Part shown: piece after piece, positions 9,134-17,320 of the stretch
How the letters are laid out: each line of letters starts with the position of its first letter
Position numbering within the stretch: position 1 is the stretch's first letter
Source: JAGVPT01 sp964439265
GTDB lineage: Bacteria > Bacteroidota > Ignavibacteria > UBA10030 > UBA8401
DNA length: 30,980 bases
Reading direction: 5' to 3'
NCBI GenBank assembly: GCA_964439265.1
Contig: CAYTOA010000050.1
Coordinates: 1-30,980, forward strand
Made by a program: the position numbers and the translations under genes
The notes under the pieces: model-generated
Databases searched by the model: none
Told to the model about the DNA's origin: nothing
The model's input: the letters and a program-made list of their open reading frames with translations, nothing else

Positions 9134-9826
9134 ATGAAGCACCGATATCTCAATTGCCGCTTTTTCGCTGGAATATTTTTCCTGGCGCTCTCCACTGCTT
9201 CAGCACAGGGGAAAGGGGGCGAGATCAAGGGAAAGATCACCGTATCGCGCGACGACGACTTGACCGGATCAATTATTCGGGGACGATCGCTCCATCGTTA
9301 CGAGACCGGAGGCGCGAAGTCCGACAAGCCGTTGGATCCCCCCTATGCTCTCCCGGAGAAGGCAGTCATTTATATAGAGGCCGTCGGAGGAAATTATGAT
9401 CCCCCCGCTGCTCACCCGGCGCTTGACCAGCGCGATATGGTGTTCAGGCCTCTGGTTCTTCCGATTCTCGTCGGAACGACGGTCGATTTTCCGAATTCCG
9501 ACCCTCTCTTTCACAATGTCTTTTCGCTCTCGCAGGCAAGAGAATTCGACCTTGGACGTTATCCAAAGGGAGAAAAAAAATCAGTGGTATTCAATAAGCC
9601 GGGCATTGTCAGCGTCTATTGTGAAATCCACTCATACATGTTTGCCACCATTCTTGTACTTGAAAATCCATTCTTTACCGTTCCTGATGACGACGGAAAT
9701 TTTACCATCGCTGGCATTCCTGCGGGAACCTACCAGTTGAATTTTTGGTACGGACGCAAGAAGGCCGAGACAAGGACGGTAACGGTAACGGAACACCAGA
9801 CAACGACCGAAAATTTTTCGTACTGA
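9134..9826 (+). CDS. Secreted cupredoxin (amicyanin/plastocyanin-like) with C-terminal carboxypeptidase-regulatory-like domain
   Basis: The protein has 230 residues. The start at ATG 9134 is supported by a 25-residue signal peptide (MKHRYLNC...STASAQ) and by the promoter just upstream; the ribosome site (CAGGA) is weak and close. A type 1 copper site is visible: His127 in DPLFHNVF and Cys163-x2-His166-x2-Met169 (CEIHSYM), the spacing used by amicyanin (C-x2-H-x2-M). Upstream of it, VGTTVDFPNSDPLFHNVF is characteristic of the family often labelled methylamine-utilisation protein. After the copper domain, residues about 180-230 (DDDGNFTIAGIPAGTYQLNFWYG) form a small transthyretin-like fold. It is expected to act as a periplasmic or surface electron carrier or copper-binding protein. 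The porin gene follows after 12 bp. Confidence 0.88.
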   Translation: MKHRYLNCRFFAGIFFLALSTASAQGKGGEIKGKITVSRDDDLTGSIIRGRSLHRYETGGAKSDKPLDPPYALPEKAVIYIEAVGGNYDPPAAHPALDQRDMVFRPLVLPILVGTTVDFPNSDPLFHNVFSLSQAREFDLGRYPKGEKKSVVFNKPGIVSVYCEIHSYMFATILVLENPFFTVPDDDGNFTIAGIPAGTYQLNFWYGRKKAETRTVTVTEHQTTTENFSY

Positions 9827-9838
9827 TCGCATCGACTG

Positions 9839-11023
9839 ATGATTCGCGCCCTCGGAATAGTTCTTCTCTGCCTTGTCTTCGCGTGGGAGGCGTCCGCACA
9901 GCTTCAGGTGACGGGGCAGGCTTCTGCCGGTTTTGTGAAAGCGAACGACGGAGAATCGCAGTATGCGTTCAACGACGGGAACGGCACGTTTGTCTGGCGG
10001 CTTGATCTTTTCAGCGATGCGGTCGTTACCGATGACATCACTTTTCTCAGCAATTTCAGGATGCTTCAGGACCAAATTCCTCATGTCGACCTGCTCGCGA
10101 TCCGTGCCTCGGACATCGCAGAGACGGGAATCTCTCTCCAGGCGGGACAGATCGATATCCCGTTCGGGAATCTTGGTGAAGGTCGCTTTCCGAAGGAAAA
10201 TCCTTTCTTCGGCCTTCCGCTGATGAACGAACACATTACCTCTCTTTGCGAATCGGATTACAAAGTGTGGACGCTCAATCCGGAGTATCAAATTGCCGGT
10301 AACGGTGTCCGATTGCTCGACCAAGGATTGTATGACCTTGGAGTGAAGGTGTACGGAAGCATCGGCATCTTCGATTACAGTGTTGCGGTCATTAACGGAA
10401 TGATCAGCACAACCGGGACGTACTCGCCGAACGGACTCGATTCGCACAACGGCATCGGCAAGGTCCTCCGGCTTGCGGTCACGCCGACAACCGGATTGAC
10501 GTTCGGCGTTTCCTACGCCATGGGACCGTACATGAAAGACGAGAGCGAGACGATCGATCTCAGCGGCGAAACTCCCGACACATCAGCCTTCTTCGGCAAA
10601 AGCCCCGACAATTACATGCAAAGCATCGTCGGAGGAGACATCAGTTTCAGTCTCGGCCATTTTTCTTTCGACGGGGAGGTCATAAATAGTTCGTGGCAGT
10701 ACCTCAACAATATTGATTTGAAGGCGTTCGGCTATTCTGTCGCGGCGCAGTACGCCTTTACGCCGAGGATTTCGGGGGCCCTCCGCGCGGGGGGGATTTC
10801 GTTCAACAGTGTAAATGGTCTTAAAGAATTGAACCAATTTTTCCAGCATGTTATCTACAACGGCAAGTGGGACCATGATGTATTTCGCTTAGAAGGCGCA
10901 GTGTCGTACAAATTTAACCCCGCGATGCTGTTGAAAATTGGGTATCAGATAAACCGAACATACGACTTGCCGAGAGATCCGGTCGACAACGCCTTATTCG
11001 CCCAAACCGTTATTAGTTTCTAA
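9839..11023 (+). CDS. Outer-membrane beta-barrel porin-like protein
   Basis: The protein has 394 residues with a signal peptide (MIRALGIVLLCLVFAWEASAQ) followed by alternating hydrophobic/polar strands rich in G, Y and F. The last residues (LFAQTVISF) end in Phe, the usual signal for outer-membrane barrel insertion. Motifs such as GISLQAGQIDIPFGN and FGVSYAMGPYM fit the phosphate-selective or general porin type found in Bacteroidota and Proteobacteria, but I cannot assign a substrate. It starts 12 bp after the cupredoxin gene and ends 23 bp before the histidine kinase gene, so the three are almost certainly co-transcribed and translationally close. Confidence 0.85.
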   Translation: MIRALGIVLLCLVFAWEASAQLQVTGQASAGFVKANDGESQYAFNDGNGTFVWRLDLFSDAVVTDDITFLSNFRMLQDQIPHVDLLAIRASDIAETGISLQAGQIDIPFGNLGEGRFPKENPFFGLPLMNEHITSLCESDYKVWTLNPEYQIAGNGVRLLDQGLYDLGVKVYGSIGIFDYSVAVINGMISTTGTYSPNGLDSHNGIGKVLRLAVTPTTGLTFGVSYAMGPYMKDESETIDLSGETPDTSAFFGKSPDNYMQSIVGGDISFSLGHFSFDGEVINSSWQYLNNIDLKAFGYSVAAQYAFTPRISGALRAGGISFNSVNGLKELNQFFQHVIYNGKWDHDVFRLEGAVSYKFNPAMLLKIGYQINRTYDLPRDPVDNALFAQTVISF

Positions 11024-11046
11024 CTTCCTTCCTCATCTCTGCGGCT

Positions 11047-13668
11047 ATGAAATTTCGGAATAAAATTCTTCTTGCCATCTGGGGAGTCGTTCTTGTTCTC
11101 CTCATGATAACCTTTGTCCTTGTCAATTACTGGATGCGGGCCCAGATCGAAGCGCGCTTCACCGACGACATCAGGAGCAACTACTCTACCGTCCGCGAGG
11201 TCTCTTCGCTACGCGCCGATGGAGAGATCACATCGTGTCAAACGATCGCTGAAACTCCCAAATTGAAGGCGGTCACCGAACTCGGCGACAAGAACACCGC
11301 GCTCCAGCTTTCGCGCGAGCTGAACGGCAGCTTCTCGTGCGATATTTTCATCCTCACGAATTCAAAAGGCGCTCCGCTCGCTCAGCTGATCGGCGGCGAT
11401 GAATCGAATACCGCGATCGCATCGCTCCAGTCGAACCGCCGCACGTTGTCGACGGAGTCTTCGTCCGACGTCTGGGATGTGAACGGCACTGTTTATAGAG
11501 GGGCGTCCGCGCCCGTCATGGTAGGGACCGACGTTTTGGGGACGTTAACCATCGGGTTCCGCGTTCGTGACGGAGAGATCGATCATATGAAGACAATGAC
11601 GAACTCCGAGATTCTTCTTGCACAGGATGAAAAGATTGTCAGTGCGACGGTGAGCGGTGCCGAGAGAAATGCGTTGGAGCAATGGCTGCATCAATACGGA
11701 ACGGCGCTGATCCCGCGCGACAGCTCGTCTCAACCGGCGGTGTTCACCATCGATGCGGGGGGAGAGAAATATGTTGCCGCGTTTTGCCGGTTGAACCGGA
11801 GCGGCGTTCCAGCGATATCCTATGTTTTACTAAAACCCATCGAGCGCGGCGTAAAGGCGTCGCTGGTCCCCGTAACGAATGCTTTTCTGATCTTGTCCGT
11901 CCTCGTTTTGATCGTCACCGCGGTCATCGGACTTATCATCTCCAACGGAATTACCAAACCGATCGCTTCGCTGGTCCAGGGAACGGCAGAGATCAGCCGG
12001 GGTAACTACGACTACCGGATCGACGTTCATTCCGGGGGCGAATTGAAATTTCTCGCTCTGAAATTTGAAGAGATGAGCGGCTCACTGAAGGAAAAAATCA
12101 GCCAGCTTGCTGAGCGGAATGTTGAACTTGAAGACACGCTCATGCGGCTCGGAGAAACTGAGCGGCGATTGCAGGCCATCCTCGACACCTCCACCGCGAT
12201 CATCTATGTGAAGGATCTCGAAGGGAAATATCTTCTCATCAACCGTCGGTTTGAAACGCTGTACCACGTCAAAAGGGAAGAAGTTATCGGAAAGACGGAC
12301 CATGACCTGTTTCCAAAAGAAATTGCCGACGCTTTTCGTTCGAGCGACCAGAGAACGTTGGAAGCAGGAGCGCCGATGGAATGGGAAGAGGTCGCGCCCC
12401 ACGACGACGGCATCCATACGTACATCGCGAACAAGTTTCCTCTCTACGGGGCGCGGGGCGTGCCGTACGCTGTATGCGGATTCTCAACCGATATTTCCGA
12501 CCGGAAAAAACTGGAAGAAGGCCTGCGTCAGGCGCAGAAAATGGAAAGCATCGGAACCCTCGCCGGAGGCATCGCCCATGACTTCAACAATATTCTCGGG
12601 ATCATCCTCGCGTACATCTCCCGCCTCGAAGGAGGGAAGCTGAGCCCGGAAAAACTCACCGCAAGCTTCGATGCGCTCCGCAAAGCATCGCTGCGTGGAG
12701 CTGATCTTGTCCGTCAGATCTTGACCTTCGCGCGAAAGACGGACATTCTTCTGGAGTCGGTGAACCTCAATGCCGCGATCACAGAGCTCGTGAAAATGCT
12801 TTCCGAGACGTTCCCAAAAACGATTTCGTTCTCGCTGAACCTTGAGCGCCGTCTCCCCTCGATCATCGCCGACACCGGACAAGTGCAGCAATTGCTTCTG
12901 AACCTGTGCGTGAATGCCCGCGACGCGATGATCAACGGAGGTACTCTCTCTATCGCAACCCGAGTTGTCGAGGGAAATACTTTGATGATGAAATTCTCCG
13001 GCGTCGAAAATAGACCGTACGCGTGTATCGATGTCACCGACACCGGCATGGGAATGGACGAAGCGACGAGAGCACGGATCTTTGAACCGTTTTTTACGAC
13101 GAAGGAATTGGGGCACGGCACCGGACTCGGATTGTCGGTCGTTTTTGGGATCATCAACACGCATCACGGGTTCATCGATGTCGAAAGCTCGCCCGGGCAC
13201 GGCACCACGTTCCATCTGTATTTCCCCATCCCGCCGGGGTTCAAAGAAGCCGGAAAAGTGGAATCGAAGAAGACCGAAAGGGTCAAGGGAGGGACCGAAA
13301 CGATTCTCCTCGTCGAGGATGAAGAGATGCTCCGCGACCTCGTCAAGAGCTCTATCGAAGATAATGGCTATGCGGTGATCACCGCTCAGGACGGCATCGA
13401 GGCGGTCAATCTCTTTACGCAGCACAAAGACAGCATTTCGCTCGTGCTGTGCGACATGGGTCTTCCGAAGCTCGGCGGGTGGGAAGCATTTAAGATCATG
13501 AAGGAAATTCGGCCGAAGATGAACGTTATTTTCGCGAGCGGTTATCTCGACCCGGGGTTGAAGGCTGAGATACTCAAAGGGGGCGCAAGAGACTTTGTGC
13601 AGAAACCGTACGATCCTATCGAAATTATGAAACGAATTCGCGAAGTTATTGACCGCAATAAAAGCTGA
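11047..13668 (+). CDS. Hybrid sensor histidine kinase (Cache-like sensor, HAMP, PAS, HisKA, HATPase, REC)
   Basis: The protein has 873 residues. A membrane helix at about 8-29 and another at about 277-299 bracket a periplasmic sensor of about 245 residues with Cache-like features. HAMP follows at about 299-352 (NGITKPIASLVQGTAEISRG), then PAS at about 371-492 (TAIIYVKDLEGKYLLINRRF), including the PAS-associated end GFSTDISDRKKLE. The H box is GGIAHDFNNILG with phosphorylated His511, the N box is around Asn619-Asn623 (NLCVNARDAM), and the ATP lid holds D665-T-G-M-G and GTGLGLSVV. A C-terminal receiver at about 752-870 carries Asp803 (VLCDMGLP) and Lys853 (VQKPYD). All catalytic residues are present, so it should autophosphorylate and pass phosphate to its own receiver. 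No DNA-binding response regulator is encoded nearby. Its place behind the cupredoxin and porin suggests it senses the state of the envelope or of their substrate. Confidence 0.95.
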   Translation: MKFRNKILLAIWGVVLVLLMITFVLVNYWMRAQIEARFTDDIRSNYSTVREVSSLRADGEITSCQTIAETPKLKAVTELGDKNTALQLSRELNGSFSCDIFILTNSKGAPLAQLIGGDESNTAIASLQSNRRTLSTESSSDVWDVNGTVYRGASAPVMVGTDVLGTLTIGFRVRDGEIDHMKTMTNSEILLAQDEKIVSATVSGAERNALEQWLHQYGTALIPRDSSSQPAVFTIDAGGEKYVAAFCRLNRSGVPAISYVLLKPIERGVKASLVPVTNAFLILSVLVLIVTAVIGLIISNGITKPIASLVQGTAEISRGNYDYRIDVHSGGELKFLALKFEEMSGSLKEKISQLAERNVELEDTLMRLGETERRLQAILDTSTAIIYVKDLEGKYLLINRRFETLYHVKREEVIGKTDHDLFPKEIADAFRSSDQRTLEAGAPMEWEEVAPHDDGIHTYIANKFPLYGARGVPYAVCGFSTDISDRKKLEEGLRQAQKMESIGTLAGGIAHDFNNILGIILAYISRLEGGKLSPEKLTASFDALRKASLRGADLVRQILTFARKTDILLESVNLNAAITELVKMLSETFPKTISFSLNLERRLPSIIADTGQVQQLLLNLCVNARDAMINGGTLSIATRVVEGNTLMMKFSGVENRPYACIDVTDTGMGMDEATRARIFEPFFTTKELGHGTGLGLSVVFGIINTHHGFIDVESSPGHGTTFHLYFPIPPGFKEAGKVESKKTERVKGGTETILLVEDEEMLRDLVKSSIEDNGYAVITAQDGIEAVNLFTQHKDSISLVLCDMGLPKLGGWEAFKIMKEIRPKMNVIFASGYLDPGLKAEILKGGARDFVQKPYDPIEIMKRIREVIDRNKS

Positions 13669-13743
13669 AGGTGGTAATCGTTCCCTCCTCACGGCGCCGA
13701 TTTTAACCCGGACAGCAAGAAATACATCTACGCATCAAAGGAT

Positions 13744-14994
13744 ATGTCAGACCGTCACCACGATCCATATGCGGCATTACGCTTCAGCGAATTTCGCGAC
13801 CTGGTACTTTCGTCGTTCCTGCTTACGATCGCGCTGATGATGCAGGAAGTCGCGATCGGGTACGAGCTCTACAGGATCACTCACGACCCGCTTGCGCTTG
13901 GACTGATCGGACTTGTGGAGGCGGTCCCGTTCATTTCCTTCTCGTTGTTTGGAGGGCACATCGCCGACCGGTACAGCAAACGGAAGATCCTTTTGTGGAG
14001 CGTTGCATGCATCGCTCTCTGCTCGACGATCCTGCAATTCATTTCGCGGCAACAAGAGTCTCTTGCATCGGCGGTATTTCTCGTCACCATCTACGCGACG
14101 ATCTTTGTCATCGGTCTTTGCCGGGCGTTCCAGTCCCCAACAGCAAACTCGCTCCGCGCATTCCTCGTACCGTTCGAGTATTATGAGAATGCCGCCACAT
14201 GGAGCAGCTCGGCGTGGCAGATCGGCGCCGTTATCGGGCCGGTCATTTCCGGCTTTTCGTATGCATGGATCGGATTTTCCAATACGCTGATCGTGGTTGT
14301 GGCTCTCGTCGCAGCGACCTTTTATTTATATTCAAGGATCGGCGACAGACCAGCGACGGAAATAGACGAAGAAGTGAACCTGATCGAGAGCATCAAAGAG
14401 GGGATAGGATTTGTCTATAAGACCAAGGTCATTCTGTATTCCATTTCGCTCGATCTCTTTTCGGTAATGTTCGGTGGGGTGATGGCGCTTCTTCCGATCT
14501 ACGCCCAAGACATCCTGCGCGTTGGTCCGGAGGGGCTCGGCATTTTGCGCGGAGCTCCGTCGCTCGGTGCCGTACTCACGCTTCTGGTGTTGGCAAGAGT
14601 TTCCGCGATGGCGCATCCATGGCGAAACCTGCTGATTGCAATTACTGGTTTCGGCGTTTGCATCGTCGCCTTTGCCGTTTCCCCGTGGATGATCCTGTCT
14701 GTAGTGATGCTGTTCTTCAGCGGGGCGTTTGACAGCGTCAGCGTCGTTATTCGGCACACGCTTCTTCAGACACTGACGCCGGATGACTTGCGCGGGAGGG
14801 TTATGGCGGTCAACGGGATATTTCTCGCCGCGTCGAACGAACTGGGGGCGTTCGAGTCCGGCGTTGCGGCAAAAATAATGGGAACGATTCCGTCTGCATT
14901 ATTCGGCGGAATCATGACGCTCGCGATCGTCACATGGGTTTATACAAAATCCAAAGCACTGTTTGCAATTCAGCTTTCAGGCAGGAAAGAGTGA
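13744..14994 (+). CDS. MFS transporter, EntS-like (MFS_3 family)
   Basis: The protein has 416 residues with about 12 hydrophobic helices. The start FSEFRDLVLSSFLLTIALMMQEVAIGYELY and the motif A region GGHIADRYSKRKILL match the enterobactin-exporter-like MFS_3 group, as do the LGLIGLVEAVPFISFSLFGG stretch and the TPDDLRGRVMAVNGIF motif in the second half. This group exports siderophores or other small molecules; the substrate here is unknown. It starts 75 bp after the kinase gene without an obvious terminator between them and may be the last gene of that transcription unit. It converges with the small His-rich gene at 15069-15515; no strong terminator hairpin was found in the 74-bp gap. Confidence 0.9.
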   Translation: MSDRHHDPYAALRFSEFRDLVLSSFLLTIALMMQEVAIGYELYRITHDPLALGLIGLVEAVPFISFSLFGGHIADRYSKRKILLWSVACIALCSTILQFISRQQESLASAVFLVTIYATIFVIGLCRAFQSPTANSLRAFLVPFEYYENAATWSSSAWQIGAVIGPVISGFSYAWIGFSNTLIVVVALVAATFYLYSRIGDRPATEIDEEVNLIESIKEGIGFVYKTKVILYSISLDLFSVMFGGVMALLPIYAQDILRVGPEGLGILRGAPSLGAVLTLLVLARVSAMAHPWRNLLIAITGFGVCIVAFAVSPWMILSVVMLFFSGAFDSVSVVIRHTLLQTLTPDDLRGRVMAVNGIFLAASNELGAFESGVAAKIMGTIPSALFGGIMTLAIVTWVYTKSKALFAIQLSGRKE

Positions 14995-15068
14995 ACTCTC
15001 GATCTCCAGAATCCTTGCAACCAGCCTCGTGCTTCACCCTTGCGTTAGATCAATTCCTTGCACCTGTT

Positions 15069-15515
15069 TTACACCAGGACGTTTACATTGCTTCCGCTTG
15101 AACTGGTACTCCCGATCGGAGCGGTGACTCCCGTCGTGGAGGCGGCAGCCTGGGTCTGATCACCGCCGCCATGATGATGGTGGTGATGATGAGTCTTTGC
15201 GGTCGACTGCATATCTTGCCCAAGTTTCTTCAGCGCATCTTGTGCGCCGTTTATGTCGCCCGCTTGCAGCGCGCTTCCTACGGCAGCAAGGTCTGCACTG
15301 AGCTGGCTTTGCTGTCCATTGGTCTGCTGGGCCGGCGTTCCCTGAGATGATTGCATCAGGTTCTGAATCTGTGAAAAGGCGTTCTGAGCACCTTTCAAAT
15401 CTCCCGATTGGATCGCGGTGACCAAATTCTTGACATCGCTGCCAATTGAAGATGAATTGTTCTTTGCGTTTGGCGTGAAAAGGCTTGAACTCGACGAGAT
15501 ACCCTGCACCGACAT
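15069..15515 (-). CDS. Small two-repeat protein with a run of seven histidines
   Basis: The protein has 148 residues. ATG 15515 is chosen because AGGAGGAGA lies 4 bases upstream. There is no signal peptide or membrane helix. Two copies of a helical unit are visible: VKNLVTAIQSGDLKGAQNAF (about residues 28-47) and LAAVGSALQAGDINGAQDAL (about 75-94), sharing the core (A/S)(I/L)QxGDxxGAQxA. Each is followed by a second helix (SQIQNLMQ, KKLGQDMQ). Between and after them lie Q/S-rich linkers, then HHHHHHHGGGD at about 110-120 and a Gly/Ser/Thr tail ending NVNVLV. Proteins with this SGDLxGAQxA repeat and an N terminus like MSVQGISSSSS occur in several phyla as uncharacterised proteins; no function is known to me. 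The His run could bind Ni, Zn or Cu. Confidence 0.8.
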   Translation of the reverse strand: MSVQGISSSSSLFTPNAKNNSSSIGSDVKNLVTAIQSGDLKGAQNAFSQIQNLMQSSQGTPAQQTNGQQSQLSADLAAVGSALQAGDINGAQDALKKLGQDMQSTAKTHHHHHHHGGGDQTQAAASTTGVTAPIGSTSSSGSNVNVLV

Positions 15516-15902
15516 GATTCTCCTCCTCAATATAATTTGAGCGGCCGGTTTGGAATGATTGTATTCGGCCTGCCATTAGAGATTATCGACCGATTAACGG
15601 AAAACTTTAGTCGGTGAGGGGGAGTGTGTTCTCCGTGCCGGGTATTAAGCTCCATGAATCATCTGAACAAAGAATCCAATTCCCAAGCCTTGGCATCGAC
15701 ATGTAAGGGCGCCATTCCTGGAGGATTCTTATCCCCAAATATATTTATCAAACAATCCTCGAGTTCGACAACACTCCAAAATAATGATGGAAATAGTGGT
15801 AAAAAATTCATACATAAAGAAGACCGCAAAGCGATTCAGCGAAGATATTCGGGGATTTCCCCGGATCGTTGACGTCGATTGTGCGGCTCAATCATCAACG
15901 CT
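15516..15902. other. Intergenic stretch between the divergent His-rich gene and galM
   Basis: About 390 bases without a supportable gene. The open frames lack ribosome sites, signal peptides and family patterns. It must hold the promoter of the His-rich gene (leftward) and of the sugar cluster (rightward), but no convincing -35/-10 pair was found. Confidence 0.4.
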
Positions 15903-15935
15903 GTTCGAGTTCGTTGGTCAAATTTATGCTCGAAC
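15903..15935. promoter_or_regulatory. Inverted repeat upstream of galM, candidate operator
   Basis: GTTCGAG (15903-15909) and CTCGAAC (15929-15935) form perfect 7-base arms separated by 19 bases, ending 33 bases before the galM start. The position suits a repressor or activator site for the sugar cluster. The arms do not match the classical AraR operator. Confidence 0.3.
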
Positions 15936-15968
15936 CGTTCTGCAGTCAAAAAAAAGGAGTCTCTCTCT

Positions 15969-17024
15969 GTGACGTCAAATCATTTTGGAAAATTAGCTGA
16001 TGGTAGAGAAACAACGTTGTTTATCCTCAAGAATAGGAATGGAAGGTCTGTTTCCATCACCAACCTTGGAGCAGCATTAGTATCGATAATAGTCCCGGAT
16101 AGAAATAAAGTCATGGCGGATGTGCTCCTCGGCCATGAGGATGCGCAGGGATACGTCGACGACAATTCCTATCTCGGATTCATCGTCGGAAGATACGGCA
16201 ACCGCATCGGAAAGGGAAAATTTTCGCTGGATGGGAAAGCCTATCAGCTCGGACTCAATGACGGTGAAAATCATCTTCACGGCGGAAAAGACGGCTTCAA
16301 CAGGAAATTGTGGAAGGCGGCGATAAATGCAAGTTCTGCCGTCGAATCTGTGACCATGCATTGCTCCAGTCCGGACGGAGAAGAAGGGTACCCCGGAAAG
16401 GTTGTGCTGGACGTGACCTATTCATGGAACGATAACGATGAGCTGACGATTGATTATACCGGAACCACGGATGCCCCGACCATTCTGAATCCGACCAGCC
16501 ATGGATATTTTAATCTGACAGGTGATCCCAATAATACGATTCTCGATCACGAACTAATGATCGCGGCCGATCAATTCACTCCTTCCGTCGCGGGGATGAT
16601 CCCGTCGGGAAAGATCCTTTCGGTCGAGGGGACGCCGCTTGATTTTCGCTCTTCAAGGAGAATCGGCGACACGATCAATGATCCATACGATCAACTGCAG
16701 CTGGCAGGAGGGTACGATCATAATTGGGTTCTCCGGAACTACGACAAGACGCTGCATCAGGCGGCAACCGTGTACGAACCCAAAAGCGGCCGCTCTATGG
16801 AGGTGCTCACCGATCAGCCGGGAATTCAGTTCTATACCGGAAATTTTCTTGACGGCTCGCTGAAGGGCAAGGGGGGAATCGCGTACCGGTACCGGTCGGC
16901 GCTCTGCCTGGAAACGCAGCACTTTCCCGATTCGCCAAATCAGCCGAAGTTTCCATCTGTCATCCTGAGACCCGGCGAGACATATCGGCAGACAACGAAA
17001 TATCGCTTTTCAGCCAGAACATAG
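15969..17024 (+). CDS. galM: Aldose 1-epimerase (galactose mutarotase)
   Basis: The protein has 351 residues, the normal length. GTG 15969 is preferred because AAGGAG ends 10 bases before it; the frame is open further upstream but without a ribosome site. The enzyme interconverts alpha and beta anomers of aldoses such as galactose, glucose or arabinose, in the cytoplasm as there is no signal peptide. Conserved family residues are present: the N-H-L-H-G-G motif (His102/His104), His178 in NPTSHGYFNL, Asp250 in YDHNW, and the catalytic base Glu315 in LCLETQHFPDSPN, with QPGIQFYTGNF before it. It heads the arabinose cluster, where it would feed the correct anomer to the isomerase. The araB relic begins about 40 bases after its stop. 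Confidence 0.95.
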   Translation: MTSNHFGKLADGRETTLFILKNRNGRSVSITNLGAALVSIIVPDRNKVMADVLLGHEDAQGYVDDNSYLGFIVGRYGNRIGKGKFSLDGKAYQLGLNDGENHLHGGKDGFNRKLWKAAINASSAVESVTMHCSSPDGEEGYPGKVVLDVTYSWNDNDELTIDYTGTTDAPTILNPTSHGYFNLTGDPNNTILDHELMIAADQFTPSVAGMIPSGKILSVEGTPLDFRSSRRIGDTINDPYDQLQLAGGYDHNWVLRNYDKTLHQAATVYEPKSGRSMEVLTDQPGIQFYTGNFLDGSLKGKGGIAYRYRSALCLETQHFPDSPNQPKFPSVILRPGETYRQTTKYRFSART

Positions 17025-17061
17025 AAACGTGGACGAGTGTCCTTTGTTTCCGACCAACTCT

Positions 17062-17320
17062 GTGAATCTTTTGATGCAATTTTATGAAGACGTTTCCGTG
17101 CGTCCGATCAAAATATCACGGGTCGAACAAACGCCCGCACTCGGAGCGGCAGTGTTTGCGGACGTGGCAGCCGTTAAGGAGCAGGGGAGGCTATGCAGCG
17201 CTTAATAGGTTGTACTGTGAATTGCACGACGCTTTCAGGACGAAGGAAAGTCACGGCGCGCTGTAAGGCGTGATAAAGGAACTACTCGTCTTGAGAGATT
17301 CAGTACGAAAGGGAAACTGA
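17062..17320 (+). pseudogene. araB: Relic of ribulokinase gene araB (3' end only)
   Basis: Two reading frames carry pieces of a ribulokinase C terminus in the right order. From 17062 one frame gives NLLMQFYEDV, RPIKISRVEQTPALGAAVF and ADVAA, which matches the conserved FGGY-family block that reads roughly RPIKVARSEQTPALGAAMF in ribulokinases, and then stops at 17203-17205. The next frame gives GGYAALNRLYCELHDAFRTK and ESHGAL, a TAA at 17264-17266, then GVIKELLVLRDSVRKGN and TGA at 17318-17320. In Bacteroidota ribulokinases the end reads like YNRLYxLYxxLHDAFG...LYxVMKDLLxLRD. The roughly 50 residues normally between the two blocks are mostly missing. The final TGA overlaps the araD ATG by one base (TGATG). 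About 430 codons of the kinase are absent upstream, so no functional enzyme can be made. Confidence 0.82.

Noticed and set aside
9632..10447. 271-codon open frame antisense to the cupredoxin and porin genes
   Set aside because: It spans two clear sense genes and has no recognisable domain.
12484..13692. 402-codon open frame antisense to the histidine kinase
   Set aside because: It is a shadow of a GC-rich coding frame; the sense frame has complete kinase and receiver motifs.
17084..17266. A separate small gene between galM and araD
   Set aside because: Its second half matches the ribulokinase C terminus in frame and its first half overlaps another ribulokinase block in a different frame, so it is part of the araB relic.
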